NCBI GenBank assembly: GCA_937895695.1
Contig: CALBLM010000100.1
Coordinates: forward strand, 1 to 7,482
Direction: 5' to 3'
Origin: an uncultured Megasphaera sp.
GTDB lineage: Bacteria; Bacillota; Negativicutes; Veillonellales; Megasphaeraceae
DNA: 7,482 nucleotides
Shown here: positions 1 to 6,344 of the stretch, in pieces
Layout of the letters: the number at the start of each line of letters is the position of its first letter
Numbering within the stretch: position 1 is the first letter of the stretch
The notes under the pieces: model-generated
The model's input: the letters and a program-made list of their open reading frames with translations, nothing else
Told to the model about the DNA's origin: nothing
The model's database searches: none
Made by a program: the position numbers and the translations under genes

Positions 1-1061
1 TTCCAATAAGTGTTTGACTGAGTATAATAATATAACCAATTTGCGCACAACAATGTAGATTTTGTAAATGCTGCAATTAAATATCCTGCAAATGCTGCTA
101 ATCCATAACTTCTTTTGTAAAAAAATGTTTTTCCTACTGTAGCACCACTTCTAGCAAAAAGAACACAATTATCTTTCAATATGTATGGTTTGGCTTTTTC
201 AAAAGATAATGAAAGTTTACCACTCTCTTTTAAATGATTATTTTCGTCTATATCAGTAATTCGAATATACCTGGGCAAATCTTTTGTAAATTCTATACCA
301 GTCTCCGAAGCACCATACTGTAACGGCTTCGCTAATAAATATTTTAAGCGGAAAATTCTCCAACTTTCGGGAATCAGCCCAATCCATGCAATCCCACTAT
401 CTTTCATTTCTACATTCGGGGCAATGCCTTTGGTGACAGCTTGGGTGATGACGGATTTCTTGTATTCCTTGAGGATGTCTATCTGCTTTTGAATGTCCTC
501 TGTCAGAGAATCGATATCGGCACACTTGGCGTCAAGGAAATCAGCAATAGCTTGTTGATTTTTATATGGAAGATTTATAAAATTTAGGTTCTTGATAGTA
601 ATTTGATTAATATTAGGTTGTCCGCCTCCAATAGATTTTTTTAATAGTTCATTTTTAGCAATAACAATCCAATAATAAAGAAATTTTAAGTTATTTTCAT
701 TATTGGGATACAAAACACAACAAGCTTGATTAGTACAAGCATTTATACAAGAAATACTTGCATTTCCAACTGAAGCCCCATACATCGCAATTACAATAAA
801 AGGTGCTTTATAAAACTTTAAAGCAGGGCAATATTTTAATGCTAATGATTTTAGTTTAACTTTAGTGTTTACAATAGTGTTTGTATGGTATAAATCGCCG
901 CTTTGAATCCACTCTATATCGCCATCATAAAACTCCAATTTATTAGAAGACGGTGTTGTACCACTTCCTGAAAATTTAAGCACATATTTCAACTTTAAAA
1001 TAGACCAATTCTTTGGTATATTCCCAATCCATTCAACTCCACTGTCTTTCATTTCTCGCAT
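1..1061 (-). CDS. hsdS: Type I restriction-modification specificity subunit HsdS (3' end cut by window edge)
   Basis: DNA-recognition subunit of a type I restriction-modification complex; it directs HsdM (and HsdR) to a bipartite target. The frame stays open from ATG 1061 to base 1 (353 codons visible, no stop), so some 40-90 C-terminal residues are probably missing against a usual length of about 400-450. The family layout is clear: a first half beginning at residue 3 (EMKDSGVEWIGNIP), a helical conserved spacer at about 166-215 (NQQAIADFLDAK, then a Lys/Glu-rich helix ending in ITQAVTKG), and a second half opening at residue 218 with near-identical EMKDSGIAWIGLIP. Equivalent motifs MYGASVGN (93-100) and RSGATVGK (304-311) occur in the two recognition domains, and GGGQPNINQ (146-154) precedes the spacer. 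ATG 1061 is chosen because TAAGGCGGTGAG, one mismatch from a strong Shine-Dalgarno, sits just upstream; ATG 1052 is less well placed. The gap to the hsdM stop is 12 bases, so the pair is surely cotranscribed. Recognition halves are far more AT-rich than the spacer. Target sequence cannot be predicted. Confidence 0.94.
   Translation of the reverse strand, partial: MREMKDSGVEWIGNIPKNWSILKLKYVLKFSGSGTTPSSNKLEFYDGDIEWIQSGDLYHTNTIVNTKVKLKSLALKYCPALKFYKAPFIVIAMYGASVGNASISCINACTNQACCVLYPNNENNLKFLYYWIVIAKNELLKKSIGGGQPNINQITIKNLNFINLPYKNQQAIADFLDAKCADIDSLTEDIQKQIDILKEYKKSVITQAVTKGIAPNVEMKDSGIAWIGLIPESWRIFRLKYLLAKPLQYGASETGIEFTKDLPRYIRITDIDENNHLKESGKLSLSFEKAKPYILKDNCVLFARSGATVGKTFFYKRSYGLAAFAGYLIAAFTKSTLLCANWLYYYTQSNTYW
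378..411. repeat. Direct repeat copy 2 inside hsdS (start of second recognition domain)
   Basis: This 34-base segment matches 1023-1056 in the same orientation at 30 of 34 positions by hand alignment (mismatches at the 11th, 15th, 16th and 22nd base). It encodes the MKDSGIAWIG block that opens the second half of HsdS. Such internal repeats follow from the family's duplicated architecture. They can also act as short homologies for recombination between recognition domains; that role is inference here. Confidence 0.85.
1023..1056. repeat. Direct repeat copy 1 inside hsdS (start of first recognition domain)
   Basis: Partner of the 34-base repeat at 378-411, located at the 5' end of hsdS and encoding the MKDSGVEWIG block. 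The two copies are 645 bases apart, which is one recognition domain plus the spacer. Recombination between them would delete that unit in frame, because 645 is divisible by three; whether this happens is not visible in the window. Confidence 0.85.
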
Positions 1062-1073
1062 ATTCTCACCGCC

Positions 1074-3164
1074 TTACTGACCAAAGAGCTTCTGAATCCG
1101 CGCAGACACGCTTTCTTCGAGTTCGTTGAACTGTTTTTCCAATTCCTCTACCGGTTTTGGGGCTTCATACTTGTAGAAGTAACGCGTAAATGGGATTTCT
1201 GCACCCGTTTTGATGACAGGTTTCTTTTTGGACAGGTCTTCTTCAAAGAAGGCTTTGGCATCGGGAACATAGGGCAATACTTCTTTTTTCATGTAATCAT
1301 CTATATGGACTTTGTACGGTACGATTTCAATATCTTTTGTTTCTTTATCGTAGATAATATTGCCCTTTTTGTCGCGCTGAATGACAGCTTTCTTATCCAT
1401 GATGGACAAGCCATCGGCAATCTTGGCGAGCAGTTTTTTATCAGTCGTAACCGATTGTAACGTATCCTGTAATACGGGCATAAATTCTTCGGGAGACATA
1501 TATGTTGTATCTTGTTTTGCCCCTTTCAAGGCGTCCATAATCGCGTCATACAACGGCTTATTCACCAAATAGACGGCTAATTTTTTCTTATCCTTCGCCG
1601 AAAGTTCTTCTTCCGATTCTTGCCAAATCTGTACTTTGTCTTCATCATACAAGGTGTTTAGCGACCCTTTCGCCTTCATTCGTTCTAAGCTTTCATCGGT
1701 AATGCTGTACGAACGCTGCAGAGGCTGCATGACCGCATATTCCCGATACAGGAAGTCTTCGTTATCAAAAATCTTGCACAACTCCCCTTCTTGGAAGGAC
1801 GTATAGAGTTCGACAATCTCCTTGCGATCGGCTGCGGTAATTTCATTGCGTTTGTTCCCTAAGGATTTCCGCAAGGGATGGAAAATTTTGCTGGCATCAA
1901 TGAGCTGCACTTTACCTTGCCGTTCTTTGCGCTTATGCTTCGAAAGAACCCAAAGATACGTCGCAATGCCCGTATTGTAAAACATGTCCGTCGGCAAGGC
2001 AATGACTGCTTCCAGCAAGTCTTGTTCTAAAATCCAACGACGGATTTGGCTTTCACCGGACGACGTACTGCCCGTAAAAAGAGGACTGCCATTTTCGACA
2101 ATAACGGCTCTGCCATTGTCATCATTCATTTTATGAATCGCCGATTGGACAAAAAGAAGCTGCGCATCGCCTCCGCCAGGTAGTCCGGCACCCCAACGGC
2201 CTTCAAACCCTCTGGTATATTCTCCCTTGACAGCTTGTTCATCGCCTTCCGGTGCATCTTTGCCTGCCCAAGCCGTGCCAAAAGGCGGATTTTCTAGAAC
2301 AAGACGCATTTTCGTATCAGGGAAACAATCGACCTTAAACGTATCGGCACGACGGATATTTTCGGCATGTTGTCCTTTGATGAGCATTTCTGCCAAACAT
2401 TCTGCATAGGATTGGGGATTGATTTCTTGAGAGTATAGATAGATATCGGCAGAAGGATTAAACTGTTTAATTACATTATGTGCCGTTGCCAGCATACCGC
2501 CTGTGCCGGCAGCCTGATCGCAAATCGTAACGACTTTCCCTTCTTCGCTCAAATCGTCACAGCCTTCGGAAAGCGCAATAGCAACCATACAGGTAACGAT
2601 ATCTTTCCCTGTATAATGATCGCCAGCTTCGGCGTTTTCAGAAAATTTACGAATCAGTTCTTCAAAAATATATCCCATTTTCATGCTGTCGATCGTTTTA
2701 GGATCCATATCGAGTTCCGAAAAGGCTTTCACAACGGCATAGAGACGATTGTTTTCATCCATTTTTTCAATTTCATCATAAAAAGAAAGACTTTTGATAA
2801 TGTCTTGCACATTGGCAGAAAATCCTTCTAAATAATTTTTAAAATTATCCGCTAGATGATCGGCATCATTGCAAAGTTCTGCCAGCGTATATTCACTGGT
2901 ATTATAAAAGTGATACTGGGAAATATGATACATCAATTTGGGAGGACACGCGGGATTTTGCTTAAACTTAGCGACGACAGCGTCTTTCGTATCTGCCAGT
3001 GCGCATTCAAAGCGACGGATAATCGTCATGGGAATAATAACATCTTTATATTTATCCGACTGATAGGGGCCACGAAGCTTATTGGCAATAGACCAAATAA
3101 AATTTACTTCCGTCGTGACATCTACATGCGTATCTGTATACGTTGTTACTATGGGGTTCGTCAT
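1074..3164 (-). CDS. hsdM: Type I restriction-modification DNA methyltransferase subunit HsdM
   Basis: Catalytic adenine-N6 methyltransferase subunit of the type I complex, using S-adenosylmethionine; it works as HsdM2-HsdS and, with HsdR, as the restriction enzyme. The 696-residue product shows an N-terminal HsdM_N-like helical region (about 20-150, with FIWSIANKLRG and IIPMTIIRRFE), then the N6-methyltransferase fold: GDHYTGKDIV (181-190, motif X region), DQAAGTGGML (216-225, SAM-binding motif I), SQEINPQSYAECLAEMLIKG (245-264), the catalytic NPPF (292-295, motif IV), and NTGIATYLWVL (397-407). Motif I has DQ where many HsdM have DP, a variant I recall within the family. The protein is longer than the roughly 500-residue classical HsdM; residues about 480-696 form a charged C-terminal extension with a probable coiled coil near the end (PVEELEKQFNELEESV). 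The start at 3164 is supported by AGAAGGAG six bases upstream. It overlaps nothing and is followed by hsdS 12 bases after its stop. Base composition (roughly 40-50% GC in sampled lines) resembles the rest of the window rather than the hsdS recognition domains. Confidence 0.96.
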   Translation of the reverse strand: MTNPIVTTYTDTHVDVTTEVNFIWSIANKLRGPYQSDKYKDVIIPMTIIRRFECALADTKDAVVAKFKQNPACPPKLMYHISQYHFYNTSEYTLAELCNDADHLADNFKNYLEGFSANVQDIIKSLSFYDEIEKMDENNRLYAVVKAFSELDMDPKTIDSMKMGYIFEELIRKFSENAEAGDHYTGKDIVTCMVAIALSEGCDDLSEEGKVVTICDQAAGTGGMLATAHNVIKQFNPSADIYLYSQEINPQSYAECLAEMLIKGQHAENIRRADTFKVDCFPDTKMRLVLENPPFGTAWAGKDAPEGDEQAVKGEYTRGFEGRWGAGLPGGGDAQLLFVQSAIHKMNDDNGRAVIVENGSPLFTGSTSSGESQIRRWILEQDLLEAVIALPTDMFYNTGIATYLWVLSKHKRKERQGKVQLIDASKIFHPLRKSLGNKRNEITAADRKEIVELYTSFQEGELCKIFDNEDFLYREYAVMQPLQRSYSITDESLERMKAKGSLNTLYDEDKVQIWQESEEELSAKDKKKLAVYLVNKPLYDAIMDALKGAKQDTTYMSPEEFMPVLQDTLQSVTTDKKLLAKIADGLSIMDKKAVIQRDKKGNIIYDKETKDIEIVPYKVHIDDYMKKEVLPYVPDAKAFFEEDLSKKKPVIKTGAEIPFTRYFYKYEAPKPVEELEKQFNELEESVSARIQKLFGQ

Positions 3165-3206
3165 GATATACTCCTTCTTCTATCTATTTCTATCGTTTTA
3201 TAGTTT

Positions 3207-3212
3207 ATTATA
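3207..3212 (-). promoter_or_regulatory. Extended -10 promoter element for hsdM-hsdS
   Basis: On the minus strand the sequence TGGTATAAT is a perfect TATAAT preceded by a TGn extension. Transcription would start near 3200 and leave a leader of about 35 bases before the hsdM start. No good -35 box is present 17 bases upstream (TGTTTT at 3235-3230), which fits an extended -10 promoter. Assigned by eye only. Confidence 0.55.
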
Positions 3213-3226
3213 CCAGTATACACAAT

Positions 3227-3290
3227 AAAAAAACACATACAGATTGTCCCCCTGCCGCATCGCTGTCGGTATGACTATCTGTTTTGTGTT
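3227..3290 (-). terminator. Large imperfect hairpin with T7 tail, orphan terminator-like element
   Basis: Read on the minus strand, an arm AACACAAAACAGATAGTC (about 3290-3273) pairs with GACAATCTGT followed by ATGTGTT (about 3248-3232), with a T-T mismatch and a few unpaired bases. The interior holds a GC-rich part (CCGACA against TGCGG) and a run of five G. Seven Ts follow directly (3233-3227). This has the form of an intrinsic terminator for minus-strand transcription, yet the next stretch upstream on that strand carries no gene and the probable hsdM start site lies downstream of it. It may insulate hsdM from stray transcription, end a short RNA, or be a DNA-level regulatory site. The fold was judged by eye. 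Confidence 0.45.
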
Positions 3291-3297
3291 ATCTATA

Positions 3298-3328
3298 TTG
3301 ACACAGCTTATTTTTATTTTTTTATAAA
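3298..3328 (+). promoter_or_regulatory. Possible distal promoter for the 3506 gene
   Basis: A perfect TTGACA (3298-3303) is followed by TATAAA (3323-3328) with a 19-base spacer, longer than the preferred 17. In such AT-rich DNA a chance -10 match is likely, so this is only a candidate; if active it would give a leader of roughly 170 bases. Confidence 0.25.
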
Positions 3329-3395
3329 ATTATCGTCTTACGTTAATATATTGCATTTTTATATTCTAGATTTCTTTTATATTTTTTGTTGGACA

Positions 3396-3425
3396 TTGAC
3401 TTTTTCTCTCTGCCAGTGGTACTAT
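3396..3425 (+). promoter_or_regulatory. Likely promoter for the 3506 membrane protein gene
   Basis: TTGACT (3396-3401) and TACTAT (3420-3425) are separated by 18 bases, and the -10 box is preceded by TGG, giving a TGn extension. The predicted start near 3432 would give a leader of about 75 bases that includes the inverted repeat at 3434-3471. Confidence 0.5.
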
Positions 3426-3433
3426 ATCCACAT

Positions 3434-3471
3434 CACATAGATATCAGCCCAGCCAGTTGATACATCTAGTG
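3434..3471 (+). promoter_or_regulatory. Inverted repeat in the leader of the 3506 gene
   Basis: CACATAGATATCA (3434-3446) and TGATACATCTAGTG (3458-3471) are complementary over about 12 pairs with small bulges, enclosing an 11-base loop. It lies between the likely transcription start and the ribosome binding site, with no T run after it, so it is more likely an operator or leader hairpin than a terminator. It matches no riboswitch class that I recognise. Confidence 0.3.
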
Positions 3472-3505
3472 ACATGTTGTTATCGGGAAAGAAGGTAATG
3501 TTCTT

Positions 3506-4714
3506 ATGGTTTTATTTAATTTTGCTTCGGCTTTCGTTCTTTGTGCCGTTGTCTTCGTCATTGGCGAATGGGTTTCCAATGCTACCAAAGCTTGGCTGCC
3601 ATCCGTTTTTGTTACGGCTTGTCTGATGTTGCTCGGTTACTGGACTTGTTTTCCAAAGGAAATTGTCAAAGATGCGGGACTGCTTCCCTTTGGCAGTACG
3701 ATTGGTATTTTCTTACTGATTACGCATATTGGCACGATTATCAGTGTCAAACAGCTTGCTGAACAATGGCGTACCATTGTCGTCTGTCTGGCAGGACTTG
3801 CCGGTATGATTGGCTTGGGCTATGCCGTTGGCCAGTTTTTTATGCCCCGTGAATTGGTCATTGCCGGCTTGCCGCCTCTAACAGGTGGCATCGTTGCCGC
3901 TACGATTATGAAAGTAGCCGCTGCCAAAGCAGGCTTTGCCGTTGCTTCTGTATTTGCTATTACGATGTATTGTGTCCAAGGCTTTGCGGGCTATCCATTG
4001 ACGGCTATTTGCCTGCAATTTGAAGGTCGTCGTCTTCTGAAGAAATATCGTTCCGGCGAAGTTCATCTGACACCGGAACAACTCAAAGAAATGGAAGGTA
4101 TCGGCTTGACAGCCATTGCCGACGACAGTCATGTCAAAAAACTGCTTCCTAAAATGCCTAAATTATTCAACACGCCTGTCTTTATGTTGGCAAAACTAGG
4201 ATTTGTTGCTTGGATTGCTACCCTTTTGGGACAAGTCACACCGGTAAACGGTGCCATTTGGGCATTGGTACTCGGCATTGTTGCTACGTATATTGGCTTT
4301 TTGGAAACCAATACGCTGAGCCGTGCCAATTCCTATTGGATTATCATGTTTGCTTTAATGATGTTTGTCTTTGACGGTCTAAAAGATTGCACACCGGATA
4401 TGCTTGTTTCTATTATCATTCCCATGATTGTGTTGATTATTATTGGCGTCATCGGCATGGGCATTACATCCTTTATTATCGCCAAAATCCTGCGTATGTC
4501 CTTTTTCTTGGCCTTTGCTAATGGATTGACTGCTTTATATGGATTCCCTTGTGATGCTATCATTACAGAAATGACATGCAATTCGTTGACAAAAGATAAC
4601 ATCGAACGCAGTTATTTAATGGCTCACATGTTCCCATCGATGATTGTCGGCGGATTTGTAACGGTTACGATTACATCCGTATTAATTGCCGGCTATTTTG
4701 CTACGTTATTCTAA
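3506..4714 (+). CDS. Polytopic membrane protein, GltS/CitS-like (ion transporter superfamily) permease
   Basis: A 402-residue, very hydrophobic inner-membrane protein with about ten to twelve membrane segments (near 3-20, 30-47, 60-78, 89-111, 123-143, 146-168, 222-243, 247-265, 276-290, 299-327, 330-350, 371-400). A hydrophilic loop of about 50 residues (172-220, with RRLLKKYRSG and EQLKEMEGIG) divides two halves. Each half carries a glycine-containing, possibly re-entrant segment: GLPPLTGGIVAAT (121-133) in the first and FANGLTALYGFPCD (337-350) in the second. This two-fold layout, the length and the central loop resemble sodium:glutamate (GltS) and 2-hydroxycarboxylate (CitS) symporters, but I cannot match a diagnostic GltS signature, so the substrate is unknown and an organic anion or amino acid is only a guess. 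ATG 3506 is preceded by AGAAGG with 10 bases spacing; ATG 3498 is out of frame. It is a monocistronic unit with its own promoter-like sequence and a strong hairpin terminator downstream. Confidence 0.65.
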   Translation: MVLFNFASAFVLCAVVFVIGEWVSNATKAWLPSVFVTACLMLLGYWTCFPKEIVKDAGLLPFGSTIGIFLLITHIGTIISVKQLAEQWRTIVVCLAGLAGMIGLGYAVGQFFMPRELVIAGLPPLTGGIVAATIMKVAAAKAGFAVASVFAITMYCVQGFAGYPLTAICLQFEGRRLLKKYRSGEVHLTPEQLKEMEGIGLTAIADDSHVKKLLPKMPKLFNTPVFMLAKLGFVAWIATLLGQVTPVNGAIWALVLGIVATYIGFLETNTLSRANSYWIIMFALMMFVFDGLKDCTPDMLVSIIIPMIVLIIIGVIGMGITSFIIAKILRMSFFLAFANGLTALYGFPCDAIITEMTCNSLTKDNIERSYLMAHMFPSMIVGGFVTVTITSVLIAGYFATLF

Positions 4715-4736
4715 CACCGGTTTATCTTAACACCAA

Positions 4737-4790
4737 CAAAAATATCCTCGAATGTCTAGCCTTTGGCAGAATGATTCGAGGATATTTTTT
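4737..4790. terminator. Bidirectional intrinsic terminator between convergent genes
   Basis: A perfect 17-bp inverted repeat (4737-4753 with 4774-4790, core ATATCCTCGAAT / ATTCGAGGATAT) has an A6 start and T6 end, so either strand gives a stem ending in a U run. The 20-base loop can itself form a short stem (TCT.GCC against GGCAGA). It lies 22 bases after the stop at 4714 and 9 bases after the stop of the opposing gene at 4800, and so probably ends both transcripts. Confidence 0.9.
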
Positions 4791-4799
4791 ATGTCCTAA

Positions 4800-6218
4800 T
4801 TATATATCTTTTTTACTTTTGCTAACAGGCATGCCTGTTTCAAAATCCCAAGGATCTTGTTGAATGAGTCTATCGGAAAAGGGAATAAAAATAGATATAA
4901 TCGCAGAAATCCCTAAGAGATATAAAAACCACGTATACGGCAATACATCTAGAGGAGAAACATTGCCCTTGGTAAAGCTCATAATGACGAGCATTTGCGC
5001 CCCATAGGGAATCAGTCCTTGAAAAATGGTAGAAAACGTACTGAGCAATGCAGCACTTCGTCTAGGATCGACATGAAAGGTATAGCAAATTCGTTTGGCA
5101 ATTTCACCGTTTATAATGATGGCAACCGTATTATTTGCCAAGGCTAAGTCTGTAATGGATACCAGTGCAGAGATTCCTAACTGCGCCGATTTTTTGCCAC
5201 GAATATACCGTTCAATTTTATGTAACAAGAAGGCGACACCGCCGGCTTTGTTTACCATCGTCGCTAATCCGCCGGTCAGCATGGAAAAGAGAAAAATATC
5301 TGTCATATTCAAAAAGCCTTCATAGATAGCCTTCATGAACGTCATAATCGTCAAATCGCCATACCCTAATCCAATGGCACCGGCCAAAAAAATACCGCCA
5401 ACTAATACCATAAATACATTAACGCCTACAATCGCCGCAACTAACACGAAGATATATGGAATAACTTTCACGATATCAAAAGGATAATAGGCATCCGCTA
5501 CGACTGCTTTTTCACCACAAAGAATCAACAATATAATCGTTACGATTGCCGGAAACAAGGTCAACCAAAAGTTGAGTTTGAATTTATCTTTCATGTCGCA
5601 TTCTTGCGTTCGCGTAGCCGCAATGGTCGTGTCGGATATGATGGATAAATTATCTCCCAACATAATACCGCCAACAACACAACCCAAAATCAAGGGTAAG
5701 GAAATACCGGCTTTATCAGCAATCGCCACGGCAATAGGGCCTACGGCGGCAGCACTGCCGACTGAGGTTCCTGTCGCCGTCGCAATAAAGCTCGAGATAA
5801 TAAAAATACCAACGGCTAAATATTCTGACGGAATATAAGTCAATCCTAAATTTACTGTCGAATCAATACCTCCCATGGTACTGCAAACTTTAGCAAATCC
5901 ACCGGCCAATAAAAACACGATACACATAATAATAATATTGGCATCGCCACACCCTTTGACAAAGGTCGTAAACTTTTCTTCAAACGTTCCTTTTAGCAAC
6001 AAGAATGCCGCAATGACACCGATACTGACGGCAATGGGAGGGGGAATCTGATAAAAAGCCATGGGAATTCCCTGCCAATTCATAATCAGACCGCTTCCTA
6101 AATACACACCGGCAAAAATGAGAAAAGGAAGCAATGCCTTACCGTTACCTTTATCGACAATTCTCTTTGTTTGCCCCTTCGTTTCTTCCATCTCGTCACG
6201 TCTTTCCTTTTGTTCCAC
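4800..6218 (-). CDS. NhaC-family Na+/H+ antiporter-like transporter
   Basis: Inner-membrane secondary transporter of the NhaC family, whose members exchange Na+ for H+ or, in some branches, carry amino or organic acids. With the GTG start at 6218 the product has 472 residues and about 11-12 hydrophobic segments. Family hallmarks are ATGTSVGSAAAVGP (about 148-161) and GDNLSIISDTTIAATRTQ (about 188-205), the polar in-membrane stretch typical of NhaC; a second-half counterpart is DLALANNTVAIIING (357-371) followed by GLIPYGAQ (401-408). The longest frame begins at ATG 6257, but AGGAGG at 6231-6226 is seven bases before GTG 6218, whereas ATG 6257 lies inside an inverted repeat and has no Shine-Dalgarno; ATG 6191 is a weaker alternative. 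The N-terminal 27 residues are charged and cytoplasmic. The gene follows the MFS gene in the same direction, 126 bases downstream, and ends at the shared terminator. Family call is firm; the transported substrate is not determined. Confidence 0.87.
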   Translation of the reverse strand: MEQKERRDEMEETKGQTKRIVDKGNGKALLPFLIFAGVYLGSGLIMNWQGIPMAFYQIPPPIAVSIGVIAAFLLLKGTFEEKFTTFVKGCGDANIIIMCIVFLLAGGFAKVCSTMGGIDSTVNLGLTYIPSEYLAVGIFIISSFIATATGTSVGSAAAVGPIAVAIADKAGISLPLILGCVVGGIMLGDNLSIISDTTIAATRTQECDMKDKFKLNFWLTLFPAIVTIILLILCGEKAVVADAYYPFDIVKVIPYIFVLVAAIVGVNVFMVLVGGIFLAGAIGLGYGDLTIMTFMKAIYEGFLNMTDIFLFSMLTGGLATMVNKAGGVAFLLHKIERYIRGKKSAQLGISALVSITDLALANNTVAIIINGEIAKRICYTFHVDPRRSAALLSTFSTIFQGLIPYGAQMLVIMSFTKGNVSPLDVLPYTWFLYLLGISAIISIFIPFSDRLIQQDPWDFETGMPVSKSKKDI

Positions 6219-6225
6219 AACAATT

Positions 6226-6231
6226 CCTCCT
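6226..6231 (-). promoter_or_regulatory. Strong ribosome binding site deciding the NhaC-like start
   Basis: AGGAGG on the minus strand, within GTAGGAGGAATT, is the best Shine-Dalgarno match near this gene. Seven bases separate it from GTG 6218, which is in frame with the transporter; the longest-frame ATG at 6257 lies upstream of it and would place this site within the coding region. Confidence 0.8.
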
Positions 6232-6253
6232 ACATCGATACATTGACTTCTAC

Positions 6254-6304
6254 ACATAAGAGCCTTTCATTTCAAACCAATATAGAAATGAAAGGCTCTT
6301 ATGT
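6254..6304. terminator. Perfect 20-bp inverted repeat between the two transporter genes
   Basis: Bases 6254-6273 are exactly complementary to 6285-6304 (core AAGAGCCTTTCATTTC), with an 11-base loop. The hairpin starts 40 bases after the stop of the MFS gene at 6345, a typical place for its terminator. There is no clean U run after the stem on either strand; the minus-strand 3' arm ends CTCTTATGT, so termination could be partial. It also lies 23 bases upstream of the NhaC-like ribosome binding site and could shape a read-through transcript. Terminator is the favoured reading. Confidence 0.6.
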
Positions 6305-6306
6305 AT

Positions 6307-6335
6307 ATATTACATGATAATTATCTACTATGCAA
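6307..6335 (-). promoter_or_regulatory. Weak promoter candidate for the NhaC-like gene
   Basis: TTGCAT (6335-6330) and TAATAT (6312-6307) are 17 bases apart on the minus strand, each a partial match to consensus. Transcription would begin near 6300, within the arm of the inverted repeat, which weakens the case. Without it, the NhaC-like gene would depend on read-through from the MFS gene. Confidence 0.25.
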
Positions 6336-6344
6336 TTGTATTCC

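Larger units (their letters stand above)
3181..3505. other. Divergent intergenic region between hsdM and the membrane protein gene
   Basis: This stretch separates two divergently transcribed genes and is very AT-rich between 3291 and 3400. It contains the hsdM extended -10, the large hairpin at 3227-3290, two promoter-like elements facing right, and a leader inverted repeat at 3434-3471. Plus-strand reading frames entering from the hsdM side show no family resemblance and are shadows. I see no tRNA, no riboswitch I recognise, and no small protein gene with a convincing ribosome binding site. Confidence 0.7.

Noticed and set aside
2478..3203. Plus-strand open frames (2478-2831 and 2856-3203) opposite hsdM
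   Set aside because: They lie antisense to a strongly supported HsdM, have no recognisable domain and no good ribosome binding site; they are shadows.
3498..3500. ATG eight bases before the chosen permease start
   Set aside because: It is in another frame, only about two bases from the Shine-Dalgarno, and its frame stops after about 40 codons without recognisable content.
3428..3505. Riboswitch in the permease leader
   Set aside because: Only one imperfect hairpin is visible, with no conserved aptamer core that I recognise and no leader terminator.
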